This document shows positions 37,112-47,802 of a stretch of DNA of 64,000 bases, one piece after another; within the stretch, counting starts at the first letter, position 1; every line of letters begins with the position of its first letter. Source of the stretch: Cyclospora cayetanensis. Taxonomy: Eukaryota; Apicomplexa; Conoidasida; Eucoccidiorida; Eimeriidae. Location of the stretch: NCBI RefSeq assembly GCF_002999335.1, contig NW_020312136.1, positions 62,001 to 126,000 of the forward strand, in the 5' to 3' direction. The notes beneath the pieces are model-generated. The model was not told where the DNA came from. It made no database searches and worked only from the letters and a program-made list of their open reading frames with translations. The position numbers and the translations under genes are program-made.

Positions 37112-39084
37112 CTCGAGGCCTTGTGGGCATCAATGCCGTCGCCCCCGGAAAGACGCCCATCAGGGGACACGGCACATGGGGGCAATTACCCTATCCCTGT
37201 AGGAAATGTTCGGCCAAAGGCGCAAAGCCGCAGGCTTCGGGCGTCTATGGAGGCCTTAGGTACAGCTGGGCAAGATGTGACCCTGCAACCAAAGTCCCCC
37301 CGGAGTCAGAGAGTGCGTTAGCCGTCAGCCTCAACCACTTATAAGTGCACTTGCCCTTGGCTCAGTGGATATTCTGCTGCCGAATATAAGAGGCGGCTTT
37401 TCACCACATCATCAGCACATTCCTCCACCTGTGTGTGTTTTGGGTCGCATAGAAGTTGAGCAGCGGTGATGCTGGAGGTGTCCCAAGGCCGAGGCGCCCC
37501 TTCTCGCTGGCATCCGGTACCAAGGAATCTTTCTCGAGGGAAGCGAAGATCTCATCCACCCGCCGCTCCAGCAGCAAACCCACGCCACGCGGAAGGGTCC
37601 TGAGGACTTCAGGGGCTTCTGGAATCCTGAAAGAGAGCATCACAGGGGATTTGGGGATCCCTGAAATCAAGGCTAAGGGGCTTACAAAGAAGGCGCGAAA
37701 GCAAAAGGGCCGGCGGGATGTGGCACCTTCTCCTGTAGTTAGCAGTCCCATGGAGGATATCACGGGTCTTGCTTTTACCCAGAAGAACCCTGAGGACACG
37801 TTAAAAGAGGGGCCTCCCACGCCAGCTTTGCCGCTGGCCACTTCGGATCCAGAAGATAATCTTGTTCATCTCCTGCAAGGGCAGAATGAGCTTTTAGCGA
37901 GGGAGACTGCTATCCTGAGGCGCGCGCTGCTAAACTACATCAGCAAGGATGAACTTCTGACCCTCTTGGCCGGCACCCCTGATCGGAGCACAGCTAATAC
38001 TGCTCCGACCCCCGCCCAAACAGGGGGCCCTCACACAACTGCCTCCAGATTGCAAGCGGTGAGACCCTCAAAGCAGCACATGGAAATGCGGCGAGGCCGG
38101 CATATTGATGAACCCTGCGTAAGGGCTTTCTTTGCGGCACTCAGCTGCTGTGGGGGTCCTTCCCCTCAGGCAGTTCCCTCTTTGACTGATGAGTCTTTAT
38201 CGGTTTGTGAGCTGGGCCCCCCTGCCCCTGAGGAAGCTTCTTCACTTGCTCGTGCCACCAAAAGCTCAGGGGAACTATATGAGGACACTGTTCATGAGCA
38301 CGAAACTGGTGACGCTAACGAAATCGAGAGCGTGAGAGACAGCGCAATGTCGCACTTCATTCAAGTTGACCTTTTCCCGTTTGGCGGCCCCACTAAGGAC
38401 GTTGCGACTCAGACGGATCCAGACCCGACCGAATGCAAAGAGGCACAGCTCACAGGCAAGAAATCCTCTTGCCACTGATACTGCTACTACCGTCACTGTT
38501 CCTACTGCCGGTGCATACTCGATGCTACCGGTTTGGTTGCTGCTATTGTTACTGTTCTTTTGCACCTCGTCGTCCTGCTGGTACCGTTCTGTATTGTTTT
38601 AACTTCTTCCCCCTATATCCCTAGACTTCAGAAATTTTGATTTCCTAATAGAAACGTGCATGATTTTCGCTCTGATGTCTTCCTTTGGAGTGCAGGTAGT
38701 AGTAGCAGTGCCACGGTAAGGGCCTCCAAAGGGGCCCTTTACTCCATCCCTCCGAACTACGACGTCCGAGCAGCAGAAGGCCCCTTCCGCCTGCCAGTGA
38801 CCGTTCCTCTAACAGCTTTGTTGCCTCAGTCGCCCTATGCCGTTCCCTGTATCCTGCCCCTCACTGCATTTAATGGAGATCCAGTCTGGATGGTGCAGCG
38901 ATTGCGGGGGGCGCTTTATAAGGCTCTTCATGATGCTCCAAACCCAGAAGAGGCCCTCACAGGTCTGTGGGGAGTGTGGGAGGAATACTTAAGGCAGTTA
39001 GTGGCTCTTAAGCAGAGAGTTGATGTTGCGTATGCGTTTTATAAAAAGCAGACAGAGAGGCAACAGGATTTGGGATCAGGGTGA
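37112..39084 (+). CDS. Hypothetical protein, several exons, one GC-AG intron proposed
   Basis: Coding-like exons: 37112 to about 37312 (after TCGTCTGCAG; P/R/Q-rich), about 37456-38455, and 38696-39080 or 39084. The middle exon is basic and S/P-rich at first (KKARKQKGRRD), then has a short coiled coil (LLARETAILRRALLNYI) and ends with VATQTD and QLTG. The third exon has W/L-rich helical content (GLWGVWEEYLRQLVALKQRV). Exons two and three match in phase 1 only if the intron 38456-38695 begins with GC (ACAG|GCAAGA). Otherwise the middle exon ends at TGA 38476. The junction between exons one and two was not resolved. A donor at 39081 would also match, in phase 2, an acceptor at 40568 leading into the next feature. 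No family recognised. Confidence 0.45.
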
Positions 39085-40568
39085 CTGCAACCGTCATGCA
39101 AAAATACTCCCTCCTCTCCCCTCGTCCAATTCTTCTGTCGACCTTCCTGTTGCCCTACCCTCTCTACTCGCACCAGCTAGGACCTTTAAGAAGACGTTTT
39201 CCCGGATCCTAGTTGAGACGACCCCTGCGCCATGACAATGACTTACGCACGCAAGAGATGAAGAGATTGGGAGCGCTAGGGACATTGTTGAATCGCTAGA
39301 TAGAATATTCTAGGTGTCCTCCAAATCAAGGACGGGGAAATGACACATTGGGCCCCGACTATTTATGGTATCCAATCCTAGCTGGACCTTCCGGAATCGG
39401 GAGAACCCAGTTCGCCAAGCGGAGTTGCCCAAGAAGACTCCACCACCCAGGAATACAGTAGAATGATGGAGAGGACCACATCAACAAAATTCTTCAGCCC
39501 AGACAAACCCCGATGTGTCATGGGGTCTTGCCTTATCCAGGCGTCGAAGTGGATCATATATTTCTTTCTTTCCAAGAAGACACCAGTAGGCAAAGTTTGC
39601 TACAACAATAAAGTAGCAGTAACAACAGTAGCAGCATATTCAGCTGATACTTTAATGGCTGAAGTTTGGTAGTATTGCAGTAGTCTTCACGAAAGCCAAA
39701 AGCTGCAATCAATCAGGGTTCCCACAGAACCCTTTAGTACCAGGCTGGCGAGAGGCACCCTCCGCCAACAAGCGGAGACGTATCCAGGCCGAAAGAGCCG
39801 ATTTGGGATACTCACAGGTAGGGGCCCTCTTGCTAGCGAGATCAGAGACATGATCCACCACGGTAAAACCGCATAAGGAAGACTTGTAGTCAATTTTCAA
39901 CGACCCCACAATAATATGCAACACGCACCATAATGGCGGTACTGTCAACATTTTTAGCTGACTCGGCCTGAAGGGCTAAACAATCTCTTATGGTACAAAA
40001 AGACAGTAACAAAGTAAATGACTGCGTCTTGCCTCCTCTGTGCATTGCACACTGCTTTAGGAGCAGCAACAGCTCCAGCAGTAGCAGTGGCCCAGCTGCT
40101 ATTGGTGTTGCAACCCGAGGAACTGTTGCGGGATATCCTTAATTGCCATCTGCACAAGCCTCTAGCCCCCGGTGCAGCAGCAAAGTCTCAGCACTTTTGC
40201 CATAAAGAATCGGGTGCTTAGACGTAAACTCTAAAATTGTAATCCCTAGAGCCCTAGTGTGGGGTTCATGATGTTCCATCGATCAAATGCGTTGCGATCG
40301 GGATTACAGTAGGTGAAGGGGAGGACGCCTTAGCAGGGCACCACCAAGCAGACAGACAATAGACGCAGCAGTCTGATATGAAAGATTTTCTCTCTATTTG
40401 CAGGAGGAACAGTGCAGTACAGCCTTAGGGGTTCTGTAACTTGGCGCAGCAGGCCAGTGCAACTATTGCTGCCATCCCTGCTGTCCCCCAGTCGATAAAG
40501 GTGTTGTGACCTGTGCCTACCTGCGCCCACACCAGTCAATTCTTCACGTTTTTGTTAGGAAGCTGCAG
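39085..40568. other. Region without a supported exon; possible long intron
   Basis: No convincing coding segment. A frame at 40018-40221 (A-rich, GAATAPAVAVAQ) lacks splice support. The stretch would be one 1.5-kb intron (39081-40568) if the flanking exons belong to one gene. Confidence 0.3.
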
Positions 40569-41043
40569 GATGGCTCGAGACCTCCAGGGCAGCCAAAGCA
40601 CCTTCCACCAAGCATTGCAAAACGCCAGAGAGGTACCCATCTTTTCGTACAGCAATATGATAGGCTATAAGCTAGCAAATGAGCCCTGCTGTACTTGCCG
40701 TGATGGTCAGCCCCTCATATGGAAGTGCAGGGCGAGCTTTTACTCGGGGGTGTGCAGGCCGGAGGCTCGCAGGCAGGACAGAGAACTCCGCAGGAGCGCG
40801 AAATCTTATGAAGAACTGCTGCACATTATGCAAAAGTATTTAGGAATAAGGTCCAATAAAAGAAGAGTGGAACGAGAAGTGGGGAAAGAAAAGCCCAGCC
40901 TCTGCGTGTCGGTAGAGGCGCCTACCCGAAGCCGTCCATCTCGAGATCTGAAAGGCGCAGCAAAACGGCCTCCTCATTCGCCATGTCCGTGTTTTAAATC
41001 TCAGTATTTATGTCATCATTCTCAACTACGGAGACATTCCTAG
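40569..41043 (+). CDS. Hypothetical basic protein or 3' exon
   Basis: Open from strong acceptors (TTTTTGTTAG at 40558 and CTGCAG at 40568) to TAG at 41043. The first ATG is at 40570 (AGGATGG context). The product is 157 aa from this ATG, basic, with a CCTCRDGQPL segment and a helical region (RSAKSYEELLHIMQKYLG). It may be a separate gene or the last exon of the gene at 37.1-39.1 kb, since the phases agree. It overlaps the upstream end of the tRNA ligase frame by 34 nt if that starts at 41010. No family recognised. Confidence 0.4.
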
Positions 41044-41102
41044 CTTTAGGAAGAAATCCCACAGTCTCTCGCAAGCGTCCCCAGTATCGTGCAACGCTCC
41101 CC

Positions 41103-44100
41103 ATGGACTCTTCGCGGCCCTTTGGTGCTGCTCTTCTCCCCAGCACCTTAAGGAGCCCTCATGGACCTGACAACGCATGTCCTAGCGCCATGCATGCAGG
41201 TTCAGAGAATGCTGTAGGCCACCCAGGCAGTAGAGTTCCTCCCGACGGGGAAGAGACCTTAGGGGGCTCTCCTGAGGGCTGCGGGAATGTCGAGGCGCTT
41301 GTTAGGGAGTTATGGCGGTGGAACGAGCAGGGACAGCAGGAAACTGCTGCAGCAGCAGCATTTGCCAGAGCAGCGGATGCTGTGCCGCAGCTGAAAGAGA
41401 AACTGCGAGGAAGGAAGGCAAGGACGTCGGGGCTGATGCTACAGAGACGCCGCTTGAAGGATGTAACGCTTGGGCAAGGGAGCGCAGGCACAGTAGCAGC
41501 ACCTGGAACGGCTGCATCGGATACAGGGGCGTCGGCCGAAAGAGCAACCGCAACAGCACCACCAGCCACACCAGGTTCATCACGTCCAGCAGCCGGTGTA
41601 TCAGCGACGGAACCTGCCACAATCATGGCGGGTGTCAAAGAGTCCCAGAGCATCAGCAACGGTAGAGCAGGAGGCGACGACCACTGCAGCAATTGCATCG
41701 AAGACAGCGTGCTGATTGATGTATCTCTTCAGAATAGGGAAGCAGAGGATATGCTGTTTGCCTCATGTCCTGCACTTAGGCCGCTTCTGCGGAGGGGGAT
41801 CTCACTCCTAGAGCTCCCACTGGCATCCCAGCAACAACAGCAACAACAGCACCGCTTTATTCTGCTGCGGCGGGGGCTTCCCAAGTTTTTTGACTTAGAG
41901 CTGGACTTACTGGCCATCTTCATGTTGCAGCTGCAGGAGCAGCAAAAGCAACAGCATCAGAACCGACCAAGGCAAAAGAAGCTGGAACTGAGTGCCTCAG
42001 CAATCAAAGCGACTCTTGATGCAGCTGCAGCACAGAAGCTAGGAACCAACGTGTTGGCTTCGCACCAGTTGGCAGAATCCCTTATGAGTTACTGTCCGCC
42101 TCCCAGCAGCAACGACAATGGCAAGGAGGAAATTTTTAGTGTATGGGCATTGGAAAAGCTGAATGGCGAAGCCGCGCAGATCTCCTTCTGTAAGGAGCTC
42201 GGCGCCTGGGTCTGTTGCAGCAAAAACGTCTCTCTTCTCCTCCCAGTTGCTGTTGCTACTGCTGCTGCTACTCCCGTTCTTGATACTGCTAAGGCCACCC
42301 GTGCCTACGATGCAGAGGAAGCCGAGACTACAGCGCGGGGGAAAATCGCACACTCAGAGCAACGGAACAAGCAGCAGCTGCAGGAAGCAGTTAGTTTGCT
42401 CCGGCTGGTCGGGGCAGAACGCGTTGTCTCCCCAAGTTTTGATGCCGACCCCCCTCCAGCTCCCCGGAGGGAAACATACGCGCTGAGGGTTGCTGCAGCT
42501 TGGAACAGGCAGCTTCAGCAACTGAAAGAACATCAGGTATCCACAACTTCACAACCCTAACGTTTATAGACTTTTGCAAATTGCAAGTTTAGAAGACAGG
42601 TTGCAGCACCCTCGCCAGCCTGAGTAACGCTACATCCTGCATTTCCAATATGGCGTAGCGTTCAGGGTTCGAGGCTAAGGGTTAAGGGTTTGATGTGTGC
42701 GGCTGTTGAACGAAGGTGAAGGAGCTCCAGCAGCTGCTGCAGGAGCACACCCTCGTTGGGGAGTTGGTAGGCTGCGCTGAAAAACAGCACATTGTGGCAG
42801 CACCCACACAACAACAGCAGCAAAAAGCGGAAGAGGAGGGCCGTCTTGTATTTTTTTCGCTAGTGCCGCACACATTGCATGGCCCCCCTGAAGGGCCCCG
42901 GGGGGCCCCCTGGGGGCCTTTGTGTCTGAGCCCTGAGGTATCTCTCCCGCTTCTGCAGTCTCTCGGTGTGCAGACCGCGTCAGTTGTGCAGTTGTTGCGG
43001 GCATCCTCTCCGCTTGAGCTACTGCTGCCGCTGTGGAGGTTGGAGCGGCAGGAGGCAGAGAGGTACCGTTGTGACAGCGAAGGATTGGTGCTCTACTTCT
43101 GTTGTAACACAGGGCAGAACAGCAGCAACGGCAACAGCAGGCATCATGGAGTTCCTACTGTATTTGCTTTTGCCAAGCTGAAATCTGGGCCCTACCGGTT
43201 TCGGCGGAAGCTGAGAGAAAGACTCAAGGCCCTCTTCCACCGCTGCAGCTTCTGGCAAGCCGTATCCGCAGCAGCAGTAGCAACAGCAGCAGCAACCGAC
43301 ACTGCGCGCGCGGGGGATTGGACCTCTAGCGGCATCGCTGCTACTATTAAACAGGCATTTGCGTCTGCTCGCGCTGCACCCACTGCCACCTTAGCGTCCA
43401 TGGAGGAGCTGGGATCCGCACACCCAGCAGCAACAGGAGAAACAACTGCAGGCGCAGCAGCAGAAGCCGCCCTTCGTGTCCAGGTCTCCTCTGCAGTTGG
43501 CGTATACTGGAGCCGCTTTTTGGAAGATGCGGCTTGCCAGTTTGGCAAGGCTTTGCAGCAAGTGGCGCCACGTGGTTTTCCTGAGGCTCTCTTGGCGAAA
43601 GTCGTGACCCTCCAGGAAGAGCAGCAGCAGAAGGAGCAGAAGGAGCAAGTGGCGGGCCTTTCTGACCGCTTGACTCAAGAAGAGATAGCAAAATTCAGAT
43701 GTGCAGCAGCATTTTGTTGTTCCCTTGCCTCTGCGGTGTTGCTGGCACTTAATTGCTGTCCAGACCCCCAACAAGTTTTTTTGGAGTGGCAGCAGCAGCA
43801 AGGGCAGCGAAAGGACCAGCTAGCGTGCACAGGCAGGAACGGCACAAGCTCCTTATTCTGGGCTCTTGTACACGCACCGAGTACATCAAGATCTTCCACG
43901 CACCTGGGGGGCCCTCTTGAGCGTTTCTTGGTTTGCTATGCAGACTTGAGGCCGCTGGACCTGCTAGCAGACTGTGAAGCGTTTGCTGCTGCCACAGGCG
44001 CGCCCCTATGCTGGACAGCTCCCCCGCAGGCACTTCTGCAGCAACTCCAGCAGCAGCAGGGCACGGCCAGCAGTGGCACTATTCAGCCCCTAGATGTGGT

Positions 44101-47100
44101 TAGAATAGCAGACCTTCAGCGGATGAGCCATAATGTTCTTGACCTGCTACGACAGCACGCCGCGCTGTCTCCCGGCACACAGTCTACGCAGGAGCAGCGG
44201 CAAGAGGGGAAGCAGCATAAGCAGCACCAAGAGCAGCTGCATGGGCAGCAGCAGCATTCTCAGGGCATAGTTTGCCTGGTGACTCCCCCGCTCCTCCTGA
44301 CTGCCGCTGAGTACGAAGCACTGCGGGAGGTCTGCCTCTCACGTGGCTGCCGTTTGCTTCTGAAGCACAGTGTGTGTTTTTCTGACTGCTCCTACTGCCC
44401 GAGATCGCTGAAAAAGCAAAAGAAAACAGGAAGCGCATCCACAAAGGAAGGGGCGACACGTCACCCCCATGCCGCTCTCGTAGCTCTTTGGGGCCTTGAC
44501 AGTGCAGGCAATGAGCTCGCCAGAGAAAGGCTCCGTCTGCTTCTGCAGCCGCAGTGGCAGCAAGAGGCACAGCAGGGCGAGTGGGACGGTGTGGCGTTTG
44601 TTGACGATGAGGGCGAGGTGCAGCAACTGCAGTCTGCTGGAGGAATAGGGACTCTCTCAGAGGGCAGCTGCTTCTTGCGTCCAGAGCGCTGCTTGGTAGC
44701 TTCTGCAAGGGTAGCAAAAACCCTTTTGTCCGCTCCAGACTTGGCTGTGGCGGATGCTGCCCTCTCCTTGCTATTGAGTAGCTGTAACAAGAGCCTACCT
44801 AAAGGGGTCTCCAGCAAATCTGGGGAGCCACATGATTCCGAGGAATCTCCGCAGACTACCTACGAAAAGGCTCCCATGGTGCCCATTTTGCGATTGCCTG
44901 CTATTAAGAAAATGCGAGGCCCCTTGAGCGCATCGCGGACAGAGCAGTGGAAGCTCTCTCTTCAGCAGTTTATCGCTGCCGTTGATACACTACTGGTCGG
45001 ACCTCCCCAGAGCAGCAGTGGCCAAGGAAGGGTCGAGGGGGCCTCAGATAGTTGTGTATGGTCGTGCAGGGAGACTCAAGGGGTCCGTGCCTCTGTGGTT
45101 GCACTGCTGCCTGTGGGTCTCCCAGGCAGCGGGAAGACAACGGTGTTGTTGGAGGCCCTGAGGCCGGCCCTTCGCGAGGAGCTGATTTCTGGAAACACCT
45201 CTTCAATCGACGGGGTTACGGGTAGGGCTTCGGCTTACGGTTGAGACTTCGAGGTGTTGGGCGTGCTTCGGGGATGGCGGGGTGGATCGTTGCTGTCTAT
45301 GGTTTAGGGTTTAGCGGTTGGTGGCTTTTGTTTGCAGGTCTTTTCATATGGGAGGGCAGGACGAAGCCTACAGCGGAGGCAGCAGCAACGGCAGCAACGA
45401 AGTCTCCAGTGGACATAGTCTGCCTTCTCAGTTCTGACGAAGCAACCGGAGAGATACTGCGTTCGTGGGGCTGGGAGTCCCCCACAGGTGCACTGCACCA
45501 GGTCTGCCTTGAGGAGGCAGCAGCGGCGGGCCCAACCGCAGCGGCACGCATGGCGGCCCCGTGTTGTCCAATGAATGCCCACGGAGGCCTGCATGAAGGG
45601 CCGCCCGATGGCAAGACAATGAAAGCAGCTATCGCCGAAGGCAAAAATGTCTTGGGAAAGGCTCAGACCAGTTTCTTTCGTGCACTTAGAGAGGTTCTTA
45701 CAAACCGGTCTTGCCATGAACAACAGCAGCAGCGCCCCCTTCGTGTATTACTAGTAATTGACAGAAACCATCCACCGAATGCAGTTGAACCTCGCTTCTC
45801 CGATCTTCAGCAGCTGCTACGGGCTCTCCAGGTAGACGTTTTATGCCGTTCGCGTGCCATTGTCAATGTTGCAACTGCCGCGTTACTGCTGCCACCAGAT
45901 GCAGCACCAGACGGCTCTTCTGTGCTGGGAACTGTACCCCACGGAGGGGTACAGCACTCGGAGGCCCACAGTCAGGAGTGTCAGCAGAGCTTTATTTCTT
46001 GGCGCTACCCCTGGTCCGTGGACGTCGTGCTCAGGTGTCTGTATAGGGTATTGACCCGTGGAGAGCACGCCACCCTCACGGGGTCGACTGCAGGACCCCA
46101 CGCGGCCCCGAGAGAGGGTAGGGAGGCCCAGGACATTAAGGCCCTGCATATCTGCTTGTCGTTTGTCTCCTGCTTTGGCGGGTTTGTGCAGCTCAAGGAA
46201 TTCCTGCAGAGTCACACGGCGGTCGACCACGTGCTCCTGCTGCAGACGGTGCTGCCTCAGCCCCATTTGATGCAGCAGGAGCATCAGCTGCAGCAGGCGC
46301 GCCAGCAACAGCAGCAGCTGCTGCTGTCTGCTCTCTCCTCTCTCAAACCCTTTAGCCACCCCATCACAAATAGCAGCGTCTATGAGGCACTCGCTGTCAG
46401 TCTTAGACAATTCCCCCCGGAGCAGTCCATCGTTGGGGACGCCCAGGGCGCTCACCGTACGGCTATTACCCGCACAGCTGCTGTACTGCTGCAGCAGCTT
46501 GATGATCTCTTTTTTTCAATGGAGAGCGTGGTGCAGCAGAACCAGAGCACTCAACAGGATCAGCTGCAGCAAAAGCAGTATATCCGGTTGGAGAGCTCTG
46601 GCTGCGGAGATTTGCCGCAGCCCCGCGGAGACATCTGCCTCCCGACACCGGAAGGAGGCCACTGGGGTCCCTCTAATACTCAACTGAGGTTGCGGTTGCC
46701 CACATTCTACAGCCTTCATCTGGGCGAGGATAAAGAGACCCTTTCTTCCCTCACTGAACAGCTCTGTGCTGTTGTTCAGAACTCACCAGGAGACCCTAGT
46801 GGCGCCTCTAGGGACCTCAGCTTCCGCAACGTGTGCGCTACATTAACACCTGTGGAAAGGCCTCATGTTACAACGTTTTTTTTGGGAGGGGGAGTCTTAA
46901 GAGTAACGCGAGGCGAGATTTCTGCGGCGAACAAATGGCTTGATCGCTTCCTGGGACCTTCCTTGCAGGCTTCCCCTCTGCAGTGTTTCGGCGGCAAGAG
47001 GTCTCCTATCACTGAGAAAGGGGGTCCTGCAGGGGCTGGCTTTTCCTCTATGGATCCTCGTATTCTCCGATTGGAGCAGCTGTTAGCCTCAAGGAGACAA

Positions 47101-47802
47101 ACTGGCCTCTCATTCAAATTGAGGGTCTCCCATCTTGTATTTGCAGATTTCGGGTTGGCGTGCGGGGCCCTCGTGCCTCTGTGCCCAGTCGTCCCCTTAG
47201 CAGATCCTCCTGCTAACATCATACGAGGGGATCTCCAAGGAGTGGTTCAGGACCATATCTTCAAAGCTCACCAGTTCGCCTGGGGTCTCGAGGATTCTGT
47301 ACAAGAAATTGAGGCAGGCGAGGGCAGATGTGGGCTAGCATGTGGTGTTTGCGGGCCCCACGAAGTGAGAGATCCCATTGAGGGTCTTTCTTCGTCTTCA
47401 AAGGTGACTCCTTTTTGCATAGCTGCATATCATTACGCACACGTGACCCTCGCCCTCGGGGGAACTGCAACTGCAGTGATGTCCAATGATGTCCTAGAAG
47501 CAGCAGACAAGGCCATCTCAAAGGGGATGAGGGACGGGAAGCTGAGGATCGACACCGTTAGACCCTTCCGGTCGGGTGCTCCATGCAACACTGAAGAGAG
47601 CCCGGAGGTTTCACCCGAGAGCTCTCCTCTAGACGAGGCATACGACTGCGTTGAATGTTATCCCGTGAGCGGCGGATCCGATCCCCAAGAGCTCATTATA
47701 TTTACAGGAGCCCCTGTTCGAGGCACGTCCACACGGCTGTGGGTCTGGACTCTGCCACCGGAGGTGCAGGAGGAGTTGGAGGGTTCCGTAGGAGCCAGCT
47801 GA
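41103..47802 (+). CDS. Trifunctional tRNA-splicing ligase (ligase-kinase-cyclic phosphodiesterase)
   Basis: Three exons: 41103-42536, 42716-45221 and 45338-47802, about 2,134 aa. Ligase module: RGLPKFF at residues 257-263, nucleotidyl-transferase motif I EKLNG with the AMP-accepting Lys at about 352, SKN near 373, motif III GELVG near 494, motif IV SEGLVLYF with Glu 600, and motif V AKLKSG (Lys 632/634). Kinase module: Walker A GLPGSGKT at 1279-1286 and DRNHPP at 1455. Cyclic phosphodiesterase module: two HxT motifs, HVT at 1823 and HVTL at 2015. In the fungal/plant Trl1 pathway these open the 2',3'-cyclic phosphate, phosphorylate the 5'-OH and seal tRNA exons. Known Trl1-type enzymes are roughly 800-1,100 aa; the excess here is Q/A/S-rich insertion. 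An ATG at 41010 is in frame and could be the true start. Confidence 0.88.
42537..42715 (+). other. tRNA ligase intron 1 carrying telomere-like repeat
   Basis: 179-nt phase-0 intron: donor CATCAG|GTATCC, acceptor AACGAAG|GTGAAG. It joins a helix (QLQQLKEHQ) to VKELQQLLQEHTLVGELVG, keeping ligase motifs I and III in one frame. Confidence 0.75.
42675..42691 (+). repeat. Telomere-like (T)TAAGGG/TTTAGGG-type repeat in an intron
   Basis: CTAAGGGTTAAGGGTTT lies inside ligase intron 1. It resembles the apicomplexan telomere unit TTTAGGG, slightly degenerate. Confidence 0.6.
45222..45337 (+). other. tRNA ligase intron 2 carrying TTTAGGG
   Basis: 116-nt phase-1 intron: donor ACGG|GTAGGG, acceptor GCTTTTGTTTGCAG. 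It lies about 30 codons after the Walker A motif. Read through, the frame ends at TGA 45244. Confidence 0.75.
45301..45314 (+). repeat. Telomere-like TTTAGGG repeat in an intron
   Basis: GGTTTAGGGTTTAG, one full and one partial telomere unit, inside ligase intron 2. Confidence 0.6.
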
